Notes: generated by a model not told the origin, from the letters alone. Counted from the first letter of the stretch, positions 1-11,242 are shown. The stretch: 64,000 nucleotides of DNA from Chenopodium formosanum (GCA_024500155.1 CM044877.1:74232001-74296000); one strand, 5' to 3'. Made by a program: numbers and translations.

Positions 1-1197
1 TCTTTCAAATCATTCACTCCATCTCCTTCTCCACTAACCAAGACTCTCACTTTTCTACTTGGACTTACAAAGGAAAATTCGATTCCCATAAAGCTAGATC
101 AACTCTAATGAATGCAAGCCTAACCTCCTCTCCATCCTTTGACTGGGATTTAATTTGGAAATCCTTAGCCCACCCAAAAATTAAATCCTTTCTTTGGATG
201 CTTGTTTAGGACAGAGTACCTCACAAGGAAATCTTGAATAAAAGAATTCACTCTATCTCTCCCAAGTGCCCCTTCTACCCCTTCGATGATGAAACTTCAA
301 TTTATATCTTTATCCTTTGTCCCAGAGCTAAAGAAATTTGGAACCTTATCCCCCATCCTCAAGTGTTGACCTTCAATGTTAGCTAGCTAATCTAGCTTGC
401 TCGGAATATGAAGCTATCTTCTGTCAATGACTGGGATTTACCTTGGAATTTAGTGTTTTGCATTGCGATGTGGCAAATTTGGCTAAGAAGAAACTCTTGG
501 TCGTTTTCAAAAGTCAATACCCCCATTTCTACATCAATCAATCAGTGCTGTTGGGCTGCTTCAGAACTGTTCTTTTGCAAGCAGAACTCTGAAAGTCAAA
601 AGCCCACCTTACAACACTGGTCTCCTCCTCCCTCAGATTTTCTTAAAGCTAACTGTGATGCTTCCTTTGATGTGTCTACAAAAGAAGCTGGGTGTGCTGT
701 GGTTGTGCGCAACAACCTTGGGGAATGGGTGGAAGGTTTAGCTTGGAAAGGCTATCTTCCTTCAAGTCATGATGCTGAGCTGAAAGCAATTGCTCTTGCA
801 ATGAACAAAATCAAAATCAACAACAGGAACAGAATCATTCTATGTTCTGATGCAAAAAGGGCAGTTGAGGATATAAATTCTGTTGATTGCATTCCTAACC
901 CTTCATCATTTATCAAATTATGCATGGACTTGCGAATGGAGCTCCATCTGGATATGCACTTTGAAGCAAGGAACTTAAACACTGTTGCTGATGCTATTGT
1001 GAAGGATGCGAGGAAGAACTTAGTGTACACGAACGAAATATGTATTTTGACAAGTCCTCTTATGTTCTGTAATGAGGCTTTTGCTAGAGACCTGTCTAAC
1101 ATTAGAGAGCACTCTACTCTCAACTTTACTAGTGATGTCCCAGTTGAACGCTGTTGTAATCTAAGTAACATGTAATTTGCATCCTTTGTTAAAAAGA
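1..1197 (+). mobile_element. LINE (non-LTR retrotransposon) 3' fragment
   Basis: This is the 3' end of a plant L1-type LINE. Bases 1-400 translate, with one in-frame TAG near 208, as a zf-RVT-like region: a K-S-F-L-W-M-L segment is followed by a degenerate zinc-finger stretch (S-P-K-C-P-F-Y, then L-C-P-R-A-K-E-I-W), in which several metal ligands are lost. An RNase H domain follows (408-1175). The sequence ends in a short A-rich stretch near 1190-1199 and then joins directly to copia LTR sequence. The endonuclease and reverse transcriptase would lie left of the window. The element is dead. The family assignment is firm; the exact end is approximate. Confidence 0.8.
408..1175 (+). pseudogene. 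LINE-encoded RNase H domain (RVT_3 type)
   Basis: The 255-codon open frame is the C-terminal part of a LINE ORF2. About residues 75-200 show the plant RVT_3 RNase H pattern: the first catalytic Asp in N-C-D-A-S-F-D, then G-C-A-V-V-V-R-N, the catalytic Glu in H-D-A-E-L-K-A-I-A-L-A, and the third Asp in L-C-S-D-A-K-R-A-V. It degrades the RNA of the RNA-DNA hybrid during target-primed reverse transcription. The first Met is not a real start, because the frame continues the zf-RVT region upstream through a stop. It is a fragment, not a host gene. Confidence 0.8.
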
Positions 1198-1250
1198 AAC
1201 TAACTTCACTACTGCTCCTAATTTTGGGGCATTAACTAACACTCCCCCTT
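1198..1250 (-). repeat. Copia 3' LTR remnant and polypurine tract
   Basis: Bases 1198-1241 match the end of the intact 5' LTR at 17348-17391 with one mismatch. On the minus strand this is the LTR start (TGTTAGTTAATGCC). Bases 1242-1250 read AAGGGGGAG on the minus strand, a classical polypurine tract directly before the LTR. The rest of the LTR is missing: the sequence turns into the A-rich end of the LINE fragment. Either the LINE inserted into this LTR, with the remainder left of the window, or a deletion joined them. Confidence 0.75.
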
Positions 1251-2640
1251 GCTTCAAAATTAGTGACTCCCATGAGTAATATGAACTTCTCATGCTTGGC
1301 ATAAGACAGGGACTTAGTTAAGACGTCTGCAACTTGAGCATTTGTGCCATAATGCTTCAGTTTAATTGTCTCTTTAGCGACCAAGTTTCGGATTAAGTGA
1401 TAGAGAATGTCAATATGCTTGGTATGACTATGAAAATCAGGGTTCTTTGTCATAGCAATTGTCCCCTTGTTGTCATAGAATATTGTAGTCGCACCTTCTT
1501 GAACTTGACCAAGATCTGCTAATAATCTCCTTAGCCAAACTGCTTGACAAGTTGCTGCTGTGGCAGCTATATACTCTGCTTCGGATGAAGATAAAGCTAC
1601 AACATCTTATTTCTTTGAACTCCATGAGATGGCACCCGATCCTAGAGAAAAAACGTAGCTTGATGTACTCTTTCTTTCATCCAAACTACCAGCCCAATCA
1701 CTGTCACAAAACCATTTAATTTGAACTTTTATGTTTTTGAATACCAAAGTCCAAAATCAATTGTCCCAGCAATATAATGAAGGATTCTCTTTGCTGCCCC
1801 AAGATGGTGTACTGATGGACTATGCATAAATCTTGAAAGCATGCTAACTGAAAATGCTATGCCCGGTCTTGTGTGAGATAAATAATTTAACCCACTAACA
1901 AGACTTCTAAAATATCTTGCATTTGCCATCCCAGTACCATCATTTGCTACAAAACACTCATTAACATTCACAGGTGTAGATGCCGGTTTACACTTCCACA
2001 TGTTGAGTCGTTTAAGCATATTTGTTGCATATTTTCTTTGAGAAATAAAAATCCCATCACTACTTTGATTCACCTCAACCCCAAGAAAATAATGTAACAG
2101 CCCTAAATTTGACATCTCAAAATTTTCCATCATGCAAGTTTTAAATTCAGCTACAACAAACTTACTTGACCCCATATATACCATGTCATCAACATAAAGA
2201 CACACCAAAAGGAAATCAGTCGTACCTTGCTTCTTCATTTATGCTTCTTTCAAACCCACTCTTTAAGAAGAAAGAATCTATCTTGTTGTACCATGCCCGT
2301 GGTGCTTGCTTAAGACCATACAATGCCTTCTTTAATTTTAATACTTTGTTCTTGTCAAATGAAACAAAGCCTTTAGGTTGACTGACATAGACCTCTTCCT
2401 CCAATTCACCATTGAGGAAAGCAGATTTGACATCGAATTGATAAACAGGCCACTGTAGTTGTGCAACTAATGCAAGAACCGTTCTCACCATTTCAAAGCG
2501 AGCAACCGGTGAAAACGTTTCTTCATAATCAACTCCATATTGCTGTTTATACCCCTTGGCCACCAAGCGAGCTTTATGCTTCTGAACAGTACCATCAGCA
2601 TTGTACTTGGTGCGATACACCCATTTTAAGCCAATGACAT
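1251..2640 (-). pseudogene. Copia reverse transcriptase and RNase H
   Basis: The N-terminal RT part (2620-2216) shows H-K-A-R-L-V-A-K-G-Y, F-D-V-K-S-A-F-L-N-G and A-L-Y-G-L-K-Q-A-P-R-A-W. The C-terminal part (2238-1729) carries the catalytic C-L-Y-V-D-D motif and Y-F-L-G-V-E-V. The two halves are out of frame; a small deletion near 2235 removed the few codons normally between S-I-N-E and K-K-Q-G. The RNase H follows (about 1700-1232) with S-S-S-E-A-E-Y and Y-D-N-K-G, interrupted by a TAA near 1605 where the family normally has Gln. It ends A-D-V-L-T-K-S-L as copia RNase H does. Confidence 0.85.
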
Positions 2641-2803
2641 TCTTATCTTCCGGTAAGTCAACTAACTCCCACGTTTAATTTTTTTTCAATTGCTGAAATT
2701 TCTTCGGCCATTGCAACCTGCAAAATTTAATTTTTTATTTCATCTTCAAAAGCATATAAAGCAAAATCACATGTGGCATATATATCACTAAGATTTTTCA
2801 TTT

Positions 2804-3634
2804 TCAATGGTGTTTCTTAGAACCAGAACTTGAGCTTTCTAGAGATGTGCTCGATGAGGACTTGGGGCTGCTACTTGGAGTGGATCTTGTTGGGGTAGAG
2901 GAGGACCTCATATGAGGAGTTGCAGCTGGTACTTCAGTTGATGCGGCTACTTCTTCATTCTGCACTTCAAGCTCTACTGAAGTATCTTTTGCTGTTACAT
3001 CGTTAGTAGAACTCCAATCCCACATATCTTCTTCATTAAAAATGACATTTCTACTAACAATGACTTTGCCACTTAATGGATTAAATAGACGATATGCTTT
3101 ATATTTTGTACAATAGCCAATGAAAATACATTTTTGAGACTTCTCATCAAGCTTAGAACGAATATCAACTAAATCATATGCTATACATCCAAAGACTTTT
3201 AAGTGACTCACCCGGGGTTTTCGACCTTGCCACGCTTCATAGGGGGTCTGATTCTTGACTGCCTTTGTTGGAGAAAGGTTAAGAAGGTATACTGCTGTAG
3301 CTATTACTTCTCCCCAGTACGTGTTTGGCATTTTCTTTGCCTTCAGCATACTTCTCGCCATCTCCACTACAGTTCGACTTTTCCGTTCAGCAACACCGTT
3401 CTGCTCTGGTGTGCGTGGTGCAGTAAGCTCTCTGTGAATACCATGTTCCACACAAAATTTATCAAATTCATCAGAACAAAATTCGCCACCACGATAAGTC
3501 CGAAGAGTCTTTATGTATTTTCCACTTTGTTTCTCTACCAACACCTTGAATTTTTTGAAATATTCAAAGGCTTCTGACTTATATTTCAAAAAATAGACCC
3601 AACTCCATCGACTGTAATCATCAGTGAGCAACAA
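2804..3634 (-). pseudogene. Copia integrase
   Basis: Open for 276 codons. It has the rve core: L-L-T-D-D-Y-S-R (first catalytic Asp), L-R-T-Y-R-G-G-E-F, and P-E-Q-N-G-V-A-E-R (catalytic Glu), then the copia C-terminal G-C-I-A-Y and F-I-G-Y blocks and a Ser-rich linker. In copia integrases the second catalytic residue lies in L-R-T-D-R-G-G-E-F. Here it is Tyr, a GAT-to-TAT type change, so the enzyme should be inactive. A TAA just upstream (near 3640) separates it from the GAG-pre-integrase part. Confidence 0.88.
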
Positions 3635-3640
3635 AAAATA

Positions 3641-4068
3641 TTAACTTCCTCCAAGTGACTCCGTCTTCATCGGACCACACAAATCAGCATGAATTAAATC
3701 AAGAAAATCATAGGCTCTCCATGAATTTCTGCTAGGAAATGAATTTCTACTATGTTTTTCTAGCACACACCCTTCACAAAAATTAATGGCAGTAATTTTT
3801 GGTAGCCCAATGACCATTTTCTTCTTGCTTAGCAACCACGGCCCATTAACATTCAAATGACCATAGCGTAAATGCCATAACTTTTCTTCATTATCCCCCC
3901 TTCTAACAGCTAATGCGCGATTTGCAACATTAGACGCTTGAAGAGGAAACATTTTGTTTTGAGCCATATGAACATAAGCTATGGACTGGTTGGTCTTCTT
4001 GTCTTGTATGACACAACATTTATTGTCAAACAAAACTAAGTATCCAAATCCCATTAGTTATCCAACAC
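3641..4068 (-). pseudogene. Copia GAG-pre-integrase domain
   Basis: The minus-strand reading includes L-W-H-L-R-Y-G-H-L-N and the zinc-binding continuation C-E-G-C-V-L-E-K-H, followed by D-L-I-H-A-D-L-C-G-P-M, which enters the integrase core. This is the HHCC region in front of copia integrase. Its upstream continuation is cut by the MITE at 4072-4849 and resumes at about 4853. Confidence 0.82.
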
Positions 4069-4071
4069 TTA

Positions 4072-4849
4072 GGGGTCGTTTGGTTCACCCGGGGTAAACG
4101 GAATGGAATGAACAAAGGGAATGGAAGAGAATGGAATGAAAATACCCAATTTTCTCTATGTTGTTTGTCTTTAAAACCAAGGGAAACAAACCCATTATCC
4201 CACCACCACACAACCACCCCACAACCACCTAATTCATTCCTTTTCCACCTTTTCTAGCTAGCCACCATCCGTCCACCAAAACCACCAGCCGCACCTACAC
4301 CGCGGTCGCCTCACCTTCGCCGCCCTTTGCAGCACCTTCGCCGCCCTTCTCCGGCCTCGCGCAGCGACCTCTTCCCCCAAAAACCAACCCAGAAAAACCC
4401 TAGTAACATCCCAGCCCCTAGAAATCCCTCCCTCTCCCTGAAAAACCACCGTCTGACCCTCCCCACCCTCGAAACCCTATCAGACGGTGGTTTTTCGGGG
4501 AGAGGGAGGGAAATCTAGGGGTTGGGGATGTTTTTGCGTGAGGAGAAGAGAGTTTCACGGGGAGGGGGGGAATCGTTGGAGGTCGTCGGGGAGGCGGCGA
4601 ATCGTGGGTAGTACGGTGGTTGGGTTTTCTCGGTGGTGTGTGGAGGTAGGAAGGTGGTGATGTGGTGGTGTGGTGGTGGCTAGGGAATGGAATGGAAAAG
4701 TCTAGGGGGTTGGGGAATGAACTTAGAGGGATTTGGGGTAGTGAAGAGGGGAAAGGGAATGAAAGAAAGTGCAAAACAAACATCAACAAAGGGAATCGGG
4801 CCAGTTGATTCCCATACCCTTTCCTGATTATCCCCAACCAAACATCCCC
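4072..4849. mobile_element. PIF/Harbinger-type MITE (778 bp) in copia
   Basis: The element is flanked by TTA on both sides (4069-4071 and 4850-4852), the target preference of PIF/Harbinger. The left end begins GGGGTCGTTTGGTT and the right end, reverse-complemented, begins GGGGATGTTTGGTT, so the terminal repeats match well. The interior is purine/pyrimidine-strand biased (GGAATGGAATG-like repeats) with a GC-rich centre. Open frames inside are low-complexity and have no recognisable domain. It interrupts the copia coding region between protease and integrase, so it is younger than the copia. Confidence 0.85.
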
Positions 4850-4852
4850 TTA

Positions 4853-6080
4853 ATAAATTATGAGCAAGACTCGGAACATATTGAACATCATAAAGGAGTT
4901 TAATATTACCTTGAATAGTATGGATAGCAACGGTGCCCTTTCCTGATACTTGAATTTGCTTGTCATCTTCAAGGCGAACATCGTTCTTCTGTTACTTATC
5001 AAGATTTTGAAAAAAGCGACTTGGTGTCGGTCATGTGATTAGAGCATCCACTATCAATGAACCTGACATTGTGAGAAGCTTTACCAATAGCAGCATGTGC
5101 CATGAAAAGCTTATCATCTTCTTCAACTTTCTCTGTATAGTTAAACATGTTTTTGCTCATATTTCTGCTTACTCCAACAATCAGCCTTCTTATGCCAAAA
5201 TTTTTTGCAGTAATGGCATTGCAGATTGCTTTTGTAGTGACGTTGATCATTTGATTGACCACGTCCTCTGCCTCCTCTACAACCTCGGCCACGGAAACCA
5301 CCTCGACTTTTTCCTCCAAAAAATTCATTTCTCCCCTTAAAGGAAGACTCCCCCTTTACTTGAAATGTTTTCTCCTCCTCTGTGCCATCATCATCCTTCT
5401 TACTCCTGGCTTCATGTGCTAACAAGGAGCATATTAACTCATCAAACGTATAGTCTGACATATCCTTTGATTCTTCAATTGCAGCCACCACATGATTATA
5501 GACTTTATCCAAACTCCTCAAGACTTTAATCACTACTCTCTCATTACTAATTGTTTCTCTATAGGATTTCATTTGATTCACAATCCTGGAAATCTTAGAT
5601 AAATAACTCTGCATCGACTCCTTTTTCTTCTTATTCAATCAATCAAAATTAGAACAAAGAGATTGTAATTTCACGGAAATTACCTTCTTATCCCCAAAAT
5701 ACTCATGCTTGATAATCTCCCATGCCTCCTTTGCCGTCTTAGCCGACGAAATTCGAGGAAAATATCATCATCCATTGCTGATTGGATGAAAAACAATGCC
5801 TTAGCATCACGCTTGCGATTATCACGCAAGGTCTGATCAGGTTCCTCCGGTGGCTTCTTTGGCTCGGTATAGCCACTCTCAATCATATCCCAAAGCTCTT
5901 GGGATTTGAACATGGTTTGCATTTTGATACTCCAAAGATGATATTTTTCACCTTTGAACAGGGGAATTAATGGCTGAGAAGAAGGATTGACTCCGTTGGT
6001 TGCCATCAATTTTGTTGAAGAAATTGCTGATTTTCCCTCAATTGTGTTTGCTCTCACGTGTTTTACTCTCAACACTCTCT
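4853..6080 (-). pseudogene. Copia Gag and protease
   Basis: The N-terminal Gag (6075-5680) has the copia Gag pattern L-F-K-G-E-K-Y-H-L-W and W-D-M-I-E-S-G-Y. The middle part (5638-5141) contains a CCHC zinc knuckle, C-H-Y-C-K-K-F-W-H-K-K-A-D-C, in which the usual Gly before His is Trp. The protease (5328-4999) shows F-I-D-S-G-C-S-N-H-M, the active-site Asp motif. The parts lie in different frames, with breaks near 5640-5680 and 5760. The real start is probably the Met of the M-A-T-N-G stretch near 6004. Confidence 0.85.
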
Positions 6081-6150
6081 TCTCTCTCTTACTTTACCAA
6101 ACTAATTGAGAAAGAAAATAAAGTAGACTTCTTGTGCCTTTTTGCTTTCT

Positions 6151-6170
6151 CACTGGCGCTGATACCAAGT
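6151..6170 (-). other. Copia primer-binding site (initiator tRNA-Met type)
   Basis: Read on the minus strand the sequence is TTGGTATCAGCGCCA, two to three bases after the end of the 5' LTR. TGGTATCAG is complementary to the 3' end of plant initiator tRNA-Met, the usual copia primer. It fixes the orientation of the element and the LTR boundary at 6171. Confidence 0.8.
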
Positions 6171-6332
6171 TGTTGGGATTATGGGAAATTAAAGAAGAGA
6201 AAATGGAGCTTAATTACTCTGATTGCGTTGCACATAAAACAAATGAAATACTAGGCCCATATAAATAGGCTTACATAATGAAACTAACAAGCAATAAAAT
6301 AGCAACTAACAAATGCTAAGTGGGAAACATGG
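6171..6332 (-). repeat. Copia 5' LTR, inner part
   Basis: The LTR end on the plus strand is TGTTGGGATT, next to the primer-binding site. It runs to 6332, where the gypsy element starts. The last five bases, CATGG (6328-6332), are one copy of the gypsy's target duplication; the other is 17258-17262. The remaining 129 bp of the LTR lie at 17263-17391, giving 291 bp in total. Confidence 0.82.
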
Positions 6333-6877
6333 TGTTTAGGCAAATCTCAATAAGGAAATTTAAGAATTTGCTAGGTTTGAGGGGTAATAACAATCATTCT
6401 ACCAATAGCATATGAAATAACTAAGAACGATAGTAAATCAACAAGTAATCAATAAGTAAGCAGTAAATATTCAATTATATAAAGAAGATGAGTTTAGAGA
6501 TACAATACTGAGTAAGGATAGGCCTTCTTGTTCAGTAGAGACGCAGTTCCGTAGATAAAAGTAGAGTAATTTGATTATATTTAAGCGTATGCGTGTGTAC
6601 ATGAATGCTAAAAATGTCTAATTATGCTTATTTATACCTAGGGATCTCTAGGGTTTACAAATATATTCAGAATATATTTGAAATGGGGAAGATCTTCTTG
6701 ATTTATCTTCTTCCCTGTTCTGTAGGTGTATCTTTGGCAAGTATCTTCTTGATTGATATGTATGATGCTGCTTTCCTTGTTTATTTCAATCAAGCCGTTT
6801 TGCATATTATTGTTGACTTATTGGCCTTGGATTAATGCCCTAGATGTAATGGGTCGTGTGATAATACGGGCCCAACA
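6333..6877 (-). repeat. Tat gypsy 3' LTR
   Basis: 545 bp, ends TG/CA. On the minus strand it begins TGTTGGGCCCG and ends CCTAAACA. A TATA-like GTATAAATAAGC lies on the minus strand near 6624-6638. The A-rich minus-strand AATTAGGGGCAAT just outside (6878-6890) is the polypurine tract. The open frame inside the LTR is also present in the other LTR and is not a gene. Confidence 0.9.
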
Positions 6878-7185
6878 ATTGCCCCTAATTTTTATTTTCA
6901 AGTATTTGGAAGTGAAAATTACTTAAAAAGTCGTTGGAAGGATTTTGAATTTTTCAGAAATTATTTCAACGGTTGGCAAAATAGGAAACGTGATGGCAGT
7001 TTTAAGGCAACTTCCTTGATAACTGTGAAAGGCGGTTTATTTCCGTTTTTGGTATTTATTGGGTGTGCAGGCTCTTGTCTAATCACTTCATTGCTTTGCC
7101 CCAATTTCAATTTCATCAGGTATTTTCTCTCTCTTCTCTGTTTTCTCTGTTTTTTTCACTTCGTATTTTTCTTTCTGTTTTTGCG

Positions 7186-9144
7186 ATGGATGATCATGTG
7201 AAAGTGGTGTTTGCTGGGGTGGACGAGGGTGTAAAAAAGCCGTCTTTGGTGGCGCTGAATGTATTCCCTGCTAAGGATTTTTATCCTTCCACCATAACGA
7301 AAGAAGAAGTCCAGAGCATCGCTGCTGTTGCGCGATTTCCTAATGGGGTTGTGGTGAAAATTCCATCTTCTAGGGAGAGGGCTAACTGGACTGCTCCTGG
7401 TTGGGTGTGTTTCTTTGAGTATCCCTTTGTAATTGGGCATGTCTTCCCTTTTTCTCCTCTTGTTCGTCAATTTCTCTCTAGGGTTAGGGTTTCACCTTGT
7501 CAGTTATTGCCCCAAACTTGGAGGGTTTTGAGAATTTTGGATTTACTGAGTGCGAAATTGGGTTTAGAACTTGATGTGAGGGATTTGTGTTATCCTTATA
7601 CTATTAGGACCAGTGGTAAGGGTTGGGTTGGTCTTCGTTTGAAGGATGGTGTTGGTCCTTTGGTGACTGATTTGGAGAAGGCTTTTGATAAAAAGTGGTA
7701 TCACAAGTTCTTCTTTGTGAGGATTGACTCGTTGGGTGGTGATTGTGACTTTTTGATTGACACTGTTGAGGCTGAAGGTATTTTGTTTTCTTATTTTCTT
7801 GTGTTTTGCTCTCCTTCTTTGTTGATTTGGGCTTATTTGCTTGATGGTTGCAGTGAGTAAATTGAAGCAGCGTTCTCAGTCTTCGTCCCTGATAGACAAG
7901 TTGTACGAGTTGAGTGTAGACGAGAGATCTTTCATCAAGTTGACGCAATCAGAGGCGGTTGTCCAGATCAAGTCTTTGGACGATTCTGATTCTGAGCAGA
8001 AAGTTGCCCCAATTATGTCTCAAGGTATGTTCTTCTTTTTCTAATGTGTTTGTGATTTTTGTTGTGTTGTTCCCTGTGGATGTGTCCTGTTGTAAATTTG
8101 TTCTGCTCTTGTTAAAGATTTACTTAGCTCTTAATTTGTTTATCCTTTCTGAGGTGAGTATGTATTTTGCTGAGTATATTTGTCGTGTTCCTTGTTGTAT
8201 GCGTTTGTCATGCTTGTTGTTATATTCCCTTTTGAATTATGCCATGTTCCTTGCAGATACTTCGAGGTCGCTAAGGTCTCATGACCTTCTTATATCATCC
8301 TCCCTTCTAGGCTGCCTTAAGCATCGCTCTTCTCCTCAAACTACAGAGGTTGTTCCTCTCAACACGGTGGCTCCAAAGAGTGGTGCTCCTCCGCCTCCAC
8401 CTCGTACTGGCCTTAAGAGGAAGCTGGGGGTGCCTATTGATGTTGATGCTGTTGATTTCTCTTTTGATTCCTTGGCTCCGCATGTGGACACCTTACTGTT
8501 TCCGTCCTTCAAGGATCGCCAATCCTCACAGACTTTTGCTGACCTTTCTCAAGAGGTTGTTGTGCAGTCTTTCCAGGTATGGTATACTCCGAAAAAAAAA
8601 AACAGAAATTTAATAAACATGGTTAAAATCGGATTGCACATTCCTTACTTGATTCCGTGTTCTGCAGAGCCTGCAGTCTTGCTTGGGCGTACTGGACAAA
8701 GTGTCTGAGTTTACTCAAGTGTATGAGGCTATGAAGAAGGAGCATGATGGTCATTCTGATAAGTACAAGGCTTCTACTGAGGCTCTGAAGGCTGAACGTG
8801 CTAGGCACAGGGAATGCATTGCTGAACGTGATGGGCTGAAGAGGACCTTGAAGGAGGCTGGGAACGAGGCTGTTGATGCTGCAGCGTATTACTTTGGGAA
8901 AGCTCGTCTTGAAATGATGGAGGAATTTCAGCAAGGAAAACATGAGGCCTGGGATTATGAGGCTCACAAGGCTGCTTTTGAGGTTGCATTTCCTGCAGGG
9001 ACTGCTGCTCCTGGCACATTGTTGCTGAGCTATGCTGATGAGGAAGTGAATTCTCCTCACAACACCGAGGTTAGGGATGTCCCAGAGAGTACGAAGCCTG
9101 TTGCTGAGGAAGTGGTCCCTGCTGACAACATGGATGAGAATTAG
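7186..9144 (+). CDS. Spliced antisense gene of the Tat element (putative gypsy-type transposon domain)
   Basis: Four exons can be joined in frame: 7186-7777, 7854-8024, 8257-8576 and 8668-9144. Every intron is GT-AG (phases 1, 1 and 0) and T-rich, giving 519 residues. The start is the ATG at 7186; the open frame goes further up but only as T-rich leader. About residues 60-180 resemble the plant family called putative gypsy type transposon: G-W-V-C-F-F-E-Y-P-F, G-H-V-F-P-F, C-Q-L-L-P-Q-T-W-R. A Pro-rich linker with a basic K-R-K stretch follows, and exon 4 is a charged, probably coiled-coil tail. It lies opposite to gag-pol, between integrase and the 3' LTR, a position where some Tat elements carry antisense ORFs. 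Function unknown. No stop interrupts it, although pol has several. Confidence 0.75.
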
Positions 9145-9766
9145 CTTCAATGGTGCTGTGTCACCTTTAAAAATTTGTTAACTTTGAAGGGTGTTTGTTT
9201 TTACTGCCTTGGTGTAGTTGGATAATTTTTAACTTGTTTTTGTGCTACACTTTTGTAGCTGGATAATTTGTCTATTTTGCTGCTTTGCAACTAAGTAATT
9301 CTGCCTTTTTTGCTATGTTGATCTGTATTTATTTTTCTTATTGTATCATTGTTGTCTTATGATTGTATTGCAGTTGTATTACAGTTGTAATATGAATGTA
9401 GTGTTTCTTACATGTGTTTGCTTGCTCTGCGCGGATAGTTGGTTTGTTCCTTGCAGGGATGATTAACCTTTGCTCTGTGATGGTCTGTTGTGCTCTTGCC
9501 TAGCAGTGTAGGTAACGTTCCTTGCAAAACATAATAAGGTGAGGGGTGGTCGTGGGTTTCCCAAACGGCCCTCCGATGCCAAAGTCAGTACTCGTAATGA
9601 TCATAAATCAAATTGACAAAGAGTGAGTAGAGAGGAGTACCTTTCATGCTGATTTTGGTTGTTGGAGATTTTTGTGTTTTTGTGTTTTTCTTCTTTTTTT
9701 TTTTTTTTTTTTTGTTTTTGGTAAAAAAAGACAAAATTGAAATGATAACTACATACCTTTACTTCT
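9145..9766. other. Non-coding spacer between antisense gene and integrase
   Basis: T-rich, with a run of about 23 T at 9691-9713. The antisense gene ends at its TAG (9142-9144) and the polyprotein ends on the other strand at 9767. The spacer probably holds both 3' ends. No further coding signal was seen. Confidence 0.55.
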
Positions 9767-11242
9767 TCAGAAATGATATAGCTTTAAGTGTGTTGCATTC
9801 CAGCTTCGCTGTACTTCTTTTCCTTCTGCATTTCTGAGTCTGTAACCTCCATTACCTACTACCTTAGTGATCTCGTAGGGTCCTTCCCAATTGGGTGCTA
9901 GCTTCCCTGCGTTTACTTCCCTGGTGTTTTCGTATACCTTTTTGAGAACCCAATCTCCTAGTTTGAAGACTTTTGTTCTGACATTCTTATTAAAAGACCT
10001 TGCTACTTCTTGCTGGTATGCTGCCATCCTCATTTGTGCATCTTCTCTAAGTTCTTCCACTGTGTCTAGGTTGTGAATTAATTCTGCTTGGTTCCTTTCT
10101 TCTGTCATTAACCCATATCTTGCTGTGGGGACTTCTACCTTTATTGGGATCACTGCTTCACATCCGTACACCAACGAGAATGGAGTGTGGCCTGTAGCGC
10201 CTTTTGGAGTTGTTCTATCTGCCCACAGTATGTTGGGTAGTTCGTTTGCCCATTTCCCTTTGGCTCCTTCTAGCCTTTTCTTCATGTTGCCTATAAGGAC
10301 TTTGTTGCTTGATTCTGCCTGTCCATTTGCTTGTGGGTACCTAGGTGTAGATGTGATGAGGGAGATGTTCCATTCCTTACAAAACTTGGTGGTCTTATTG
10401 CTAATGAACTGGGATCCATTGTCTGTAATGATCTCTGCTGGTACCCCGAATCTACTTAGAATGTTTCTTTTTATAAACGAGATGGCATGCTTATCCTTGA
10501 TTTCCTTGTATGCTTCTACTTCGATCCATTTCGAAAAGTAGTCTATCATTGCTAAGAAGTATACTCTCTGTCCTGATGATGTAGGTAGCTTTACTATATC
10601 CATTCCCCACTTCATGAATGGCCAAGGTGTCAATGTTGGATGTAGCTCTTCTGATGGCCTGTGTGTTAAGGGTGCGTGCTTTTGGCATGCTAGGCATTTC
10701 TTGGCGAACTCTGCTGCATCCTTTCTCATGCTGGGCCAGTAGTACCCCATTCTGAGTGCTCTGTTGGCTAGGTTCCTTCCTCCGAAATGATTTCCACATT
10801 CTCCTCTGTGTAAGGATTGTAAGACCTGCTGAGCTTCTTTTTCTTCTAGGCATCGTAAGAAAGGTCCTACTGCAGATTTCTTGAAGAGTACATTGCTGAT
10901 CAGACAGTACTTGGAGGCTTTCTGAGCAAACGCTTGAGCTGCTACCTTCCCTGTTGGTTTTGTCTTGCCCAAGAGGTATTCTTTCAATGGTGTTGTCCAG
11001 CTGTTGTCTTCTTCTTCTGTAAGGTTTGTTTGAACTTCGTAGACACTCATTGTTGATTCTTTCTCTATGGCTAGAGAGAGTACGTGCACTAGAAGGATAG
11101 TTCCAAATTCCTCTAGGTTGATGTTTGATCCCAAGTTTGCCAGGGCGTCTGCTTCAGTGTTCAAGTTTCTGGGTACTTGTTCTATTTTGAATTCCTTGAA
11201 TTCTTTAATGAGCTTCTTTGTGACTTCCAGGTAGGCTATCAT
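9767..11242 (-). pseudogene. Tat gypsy integrase (C-terminal polyprotein part)
   Basis: 491 open codons. The first part completes the second RNase H (E-A-D-A-L-A-N-L). Then come the H2C2 zinc-binding module (L-H-R-G-E-C-G-N-H, C-L-A-C-Q-K-H) and the rve core with all three catalytic residues: W-G-M-D-I-V, I-T-D-N-G-S-Q-F and N-G-Q-A-E-S-S-N-K. The C-terminal G-D-W-V-L-K-K and W-E-G-P-Y-E-I blocks are typical of gypsy integrase tails. It is separated from the RNase H frame by one TAA at 11273, in a V-N-stop-I-N-G-E-Y context where relatives have Gln. The integrase itself looks intact. Confidence 0.9.

Noticed and set aside
4258..4837. Pro/Ser-rich frames inside the Harbinger MITE
   Set aside because: Strand-biased low-complexity sequence of the MITE; no transposase motif.
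6605..6835. 76-codon frame, also at 16985-17215
   Set aside because: Both lie at the same position of the two LTRs of one gypsy element. They have no domain and differ only as the LTRs do.
10491..10853. 120-codon minus-strand frame within the integrase region
   Set aside because: Alternative frame of the integrase zinc-finger region; the integrase frame carries the motifs.
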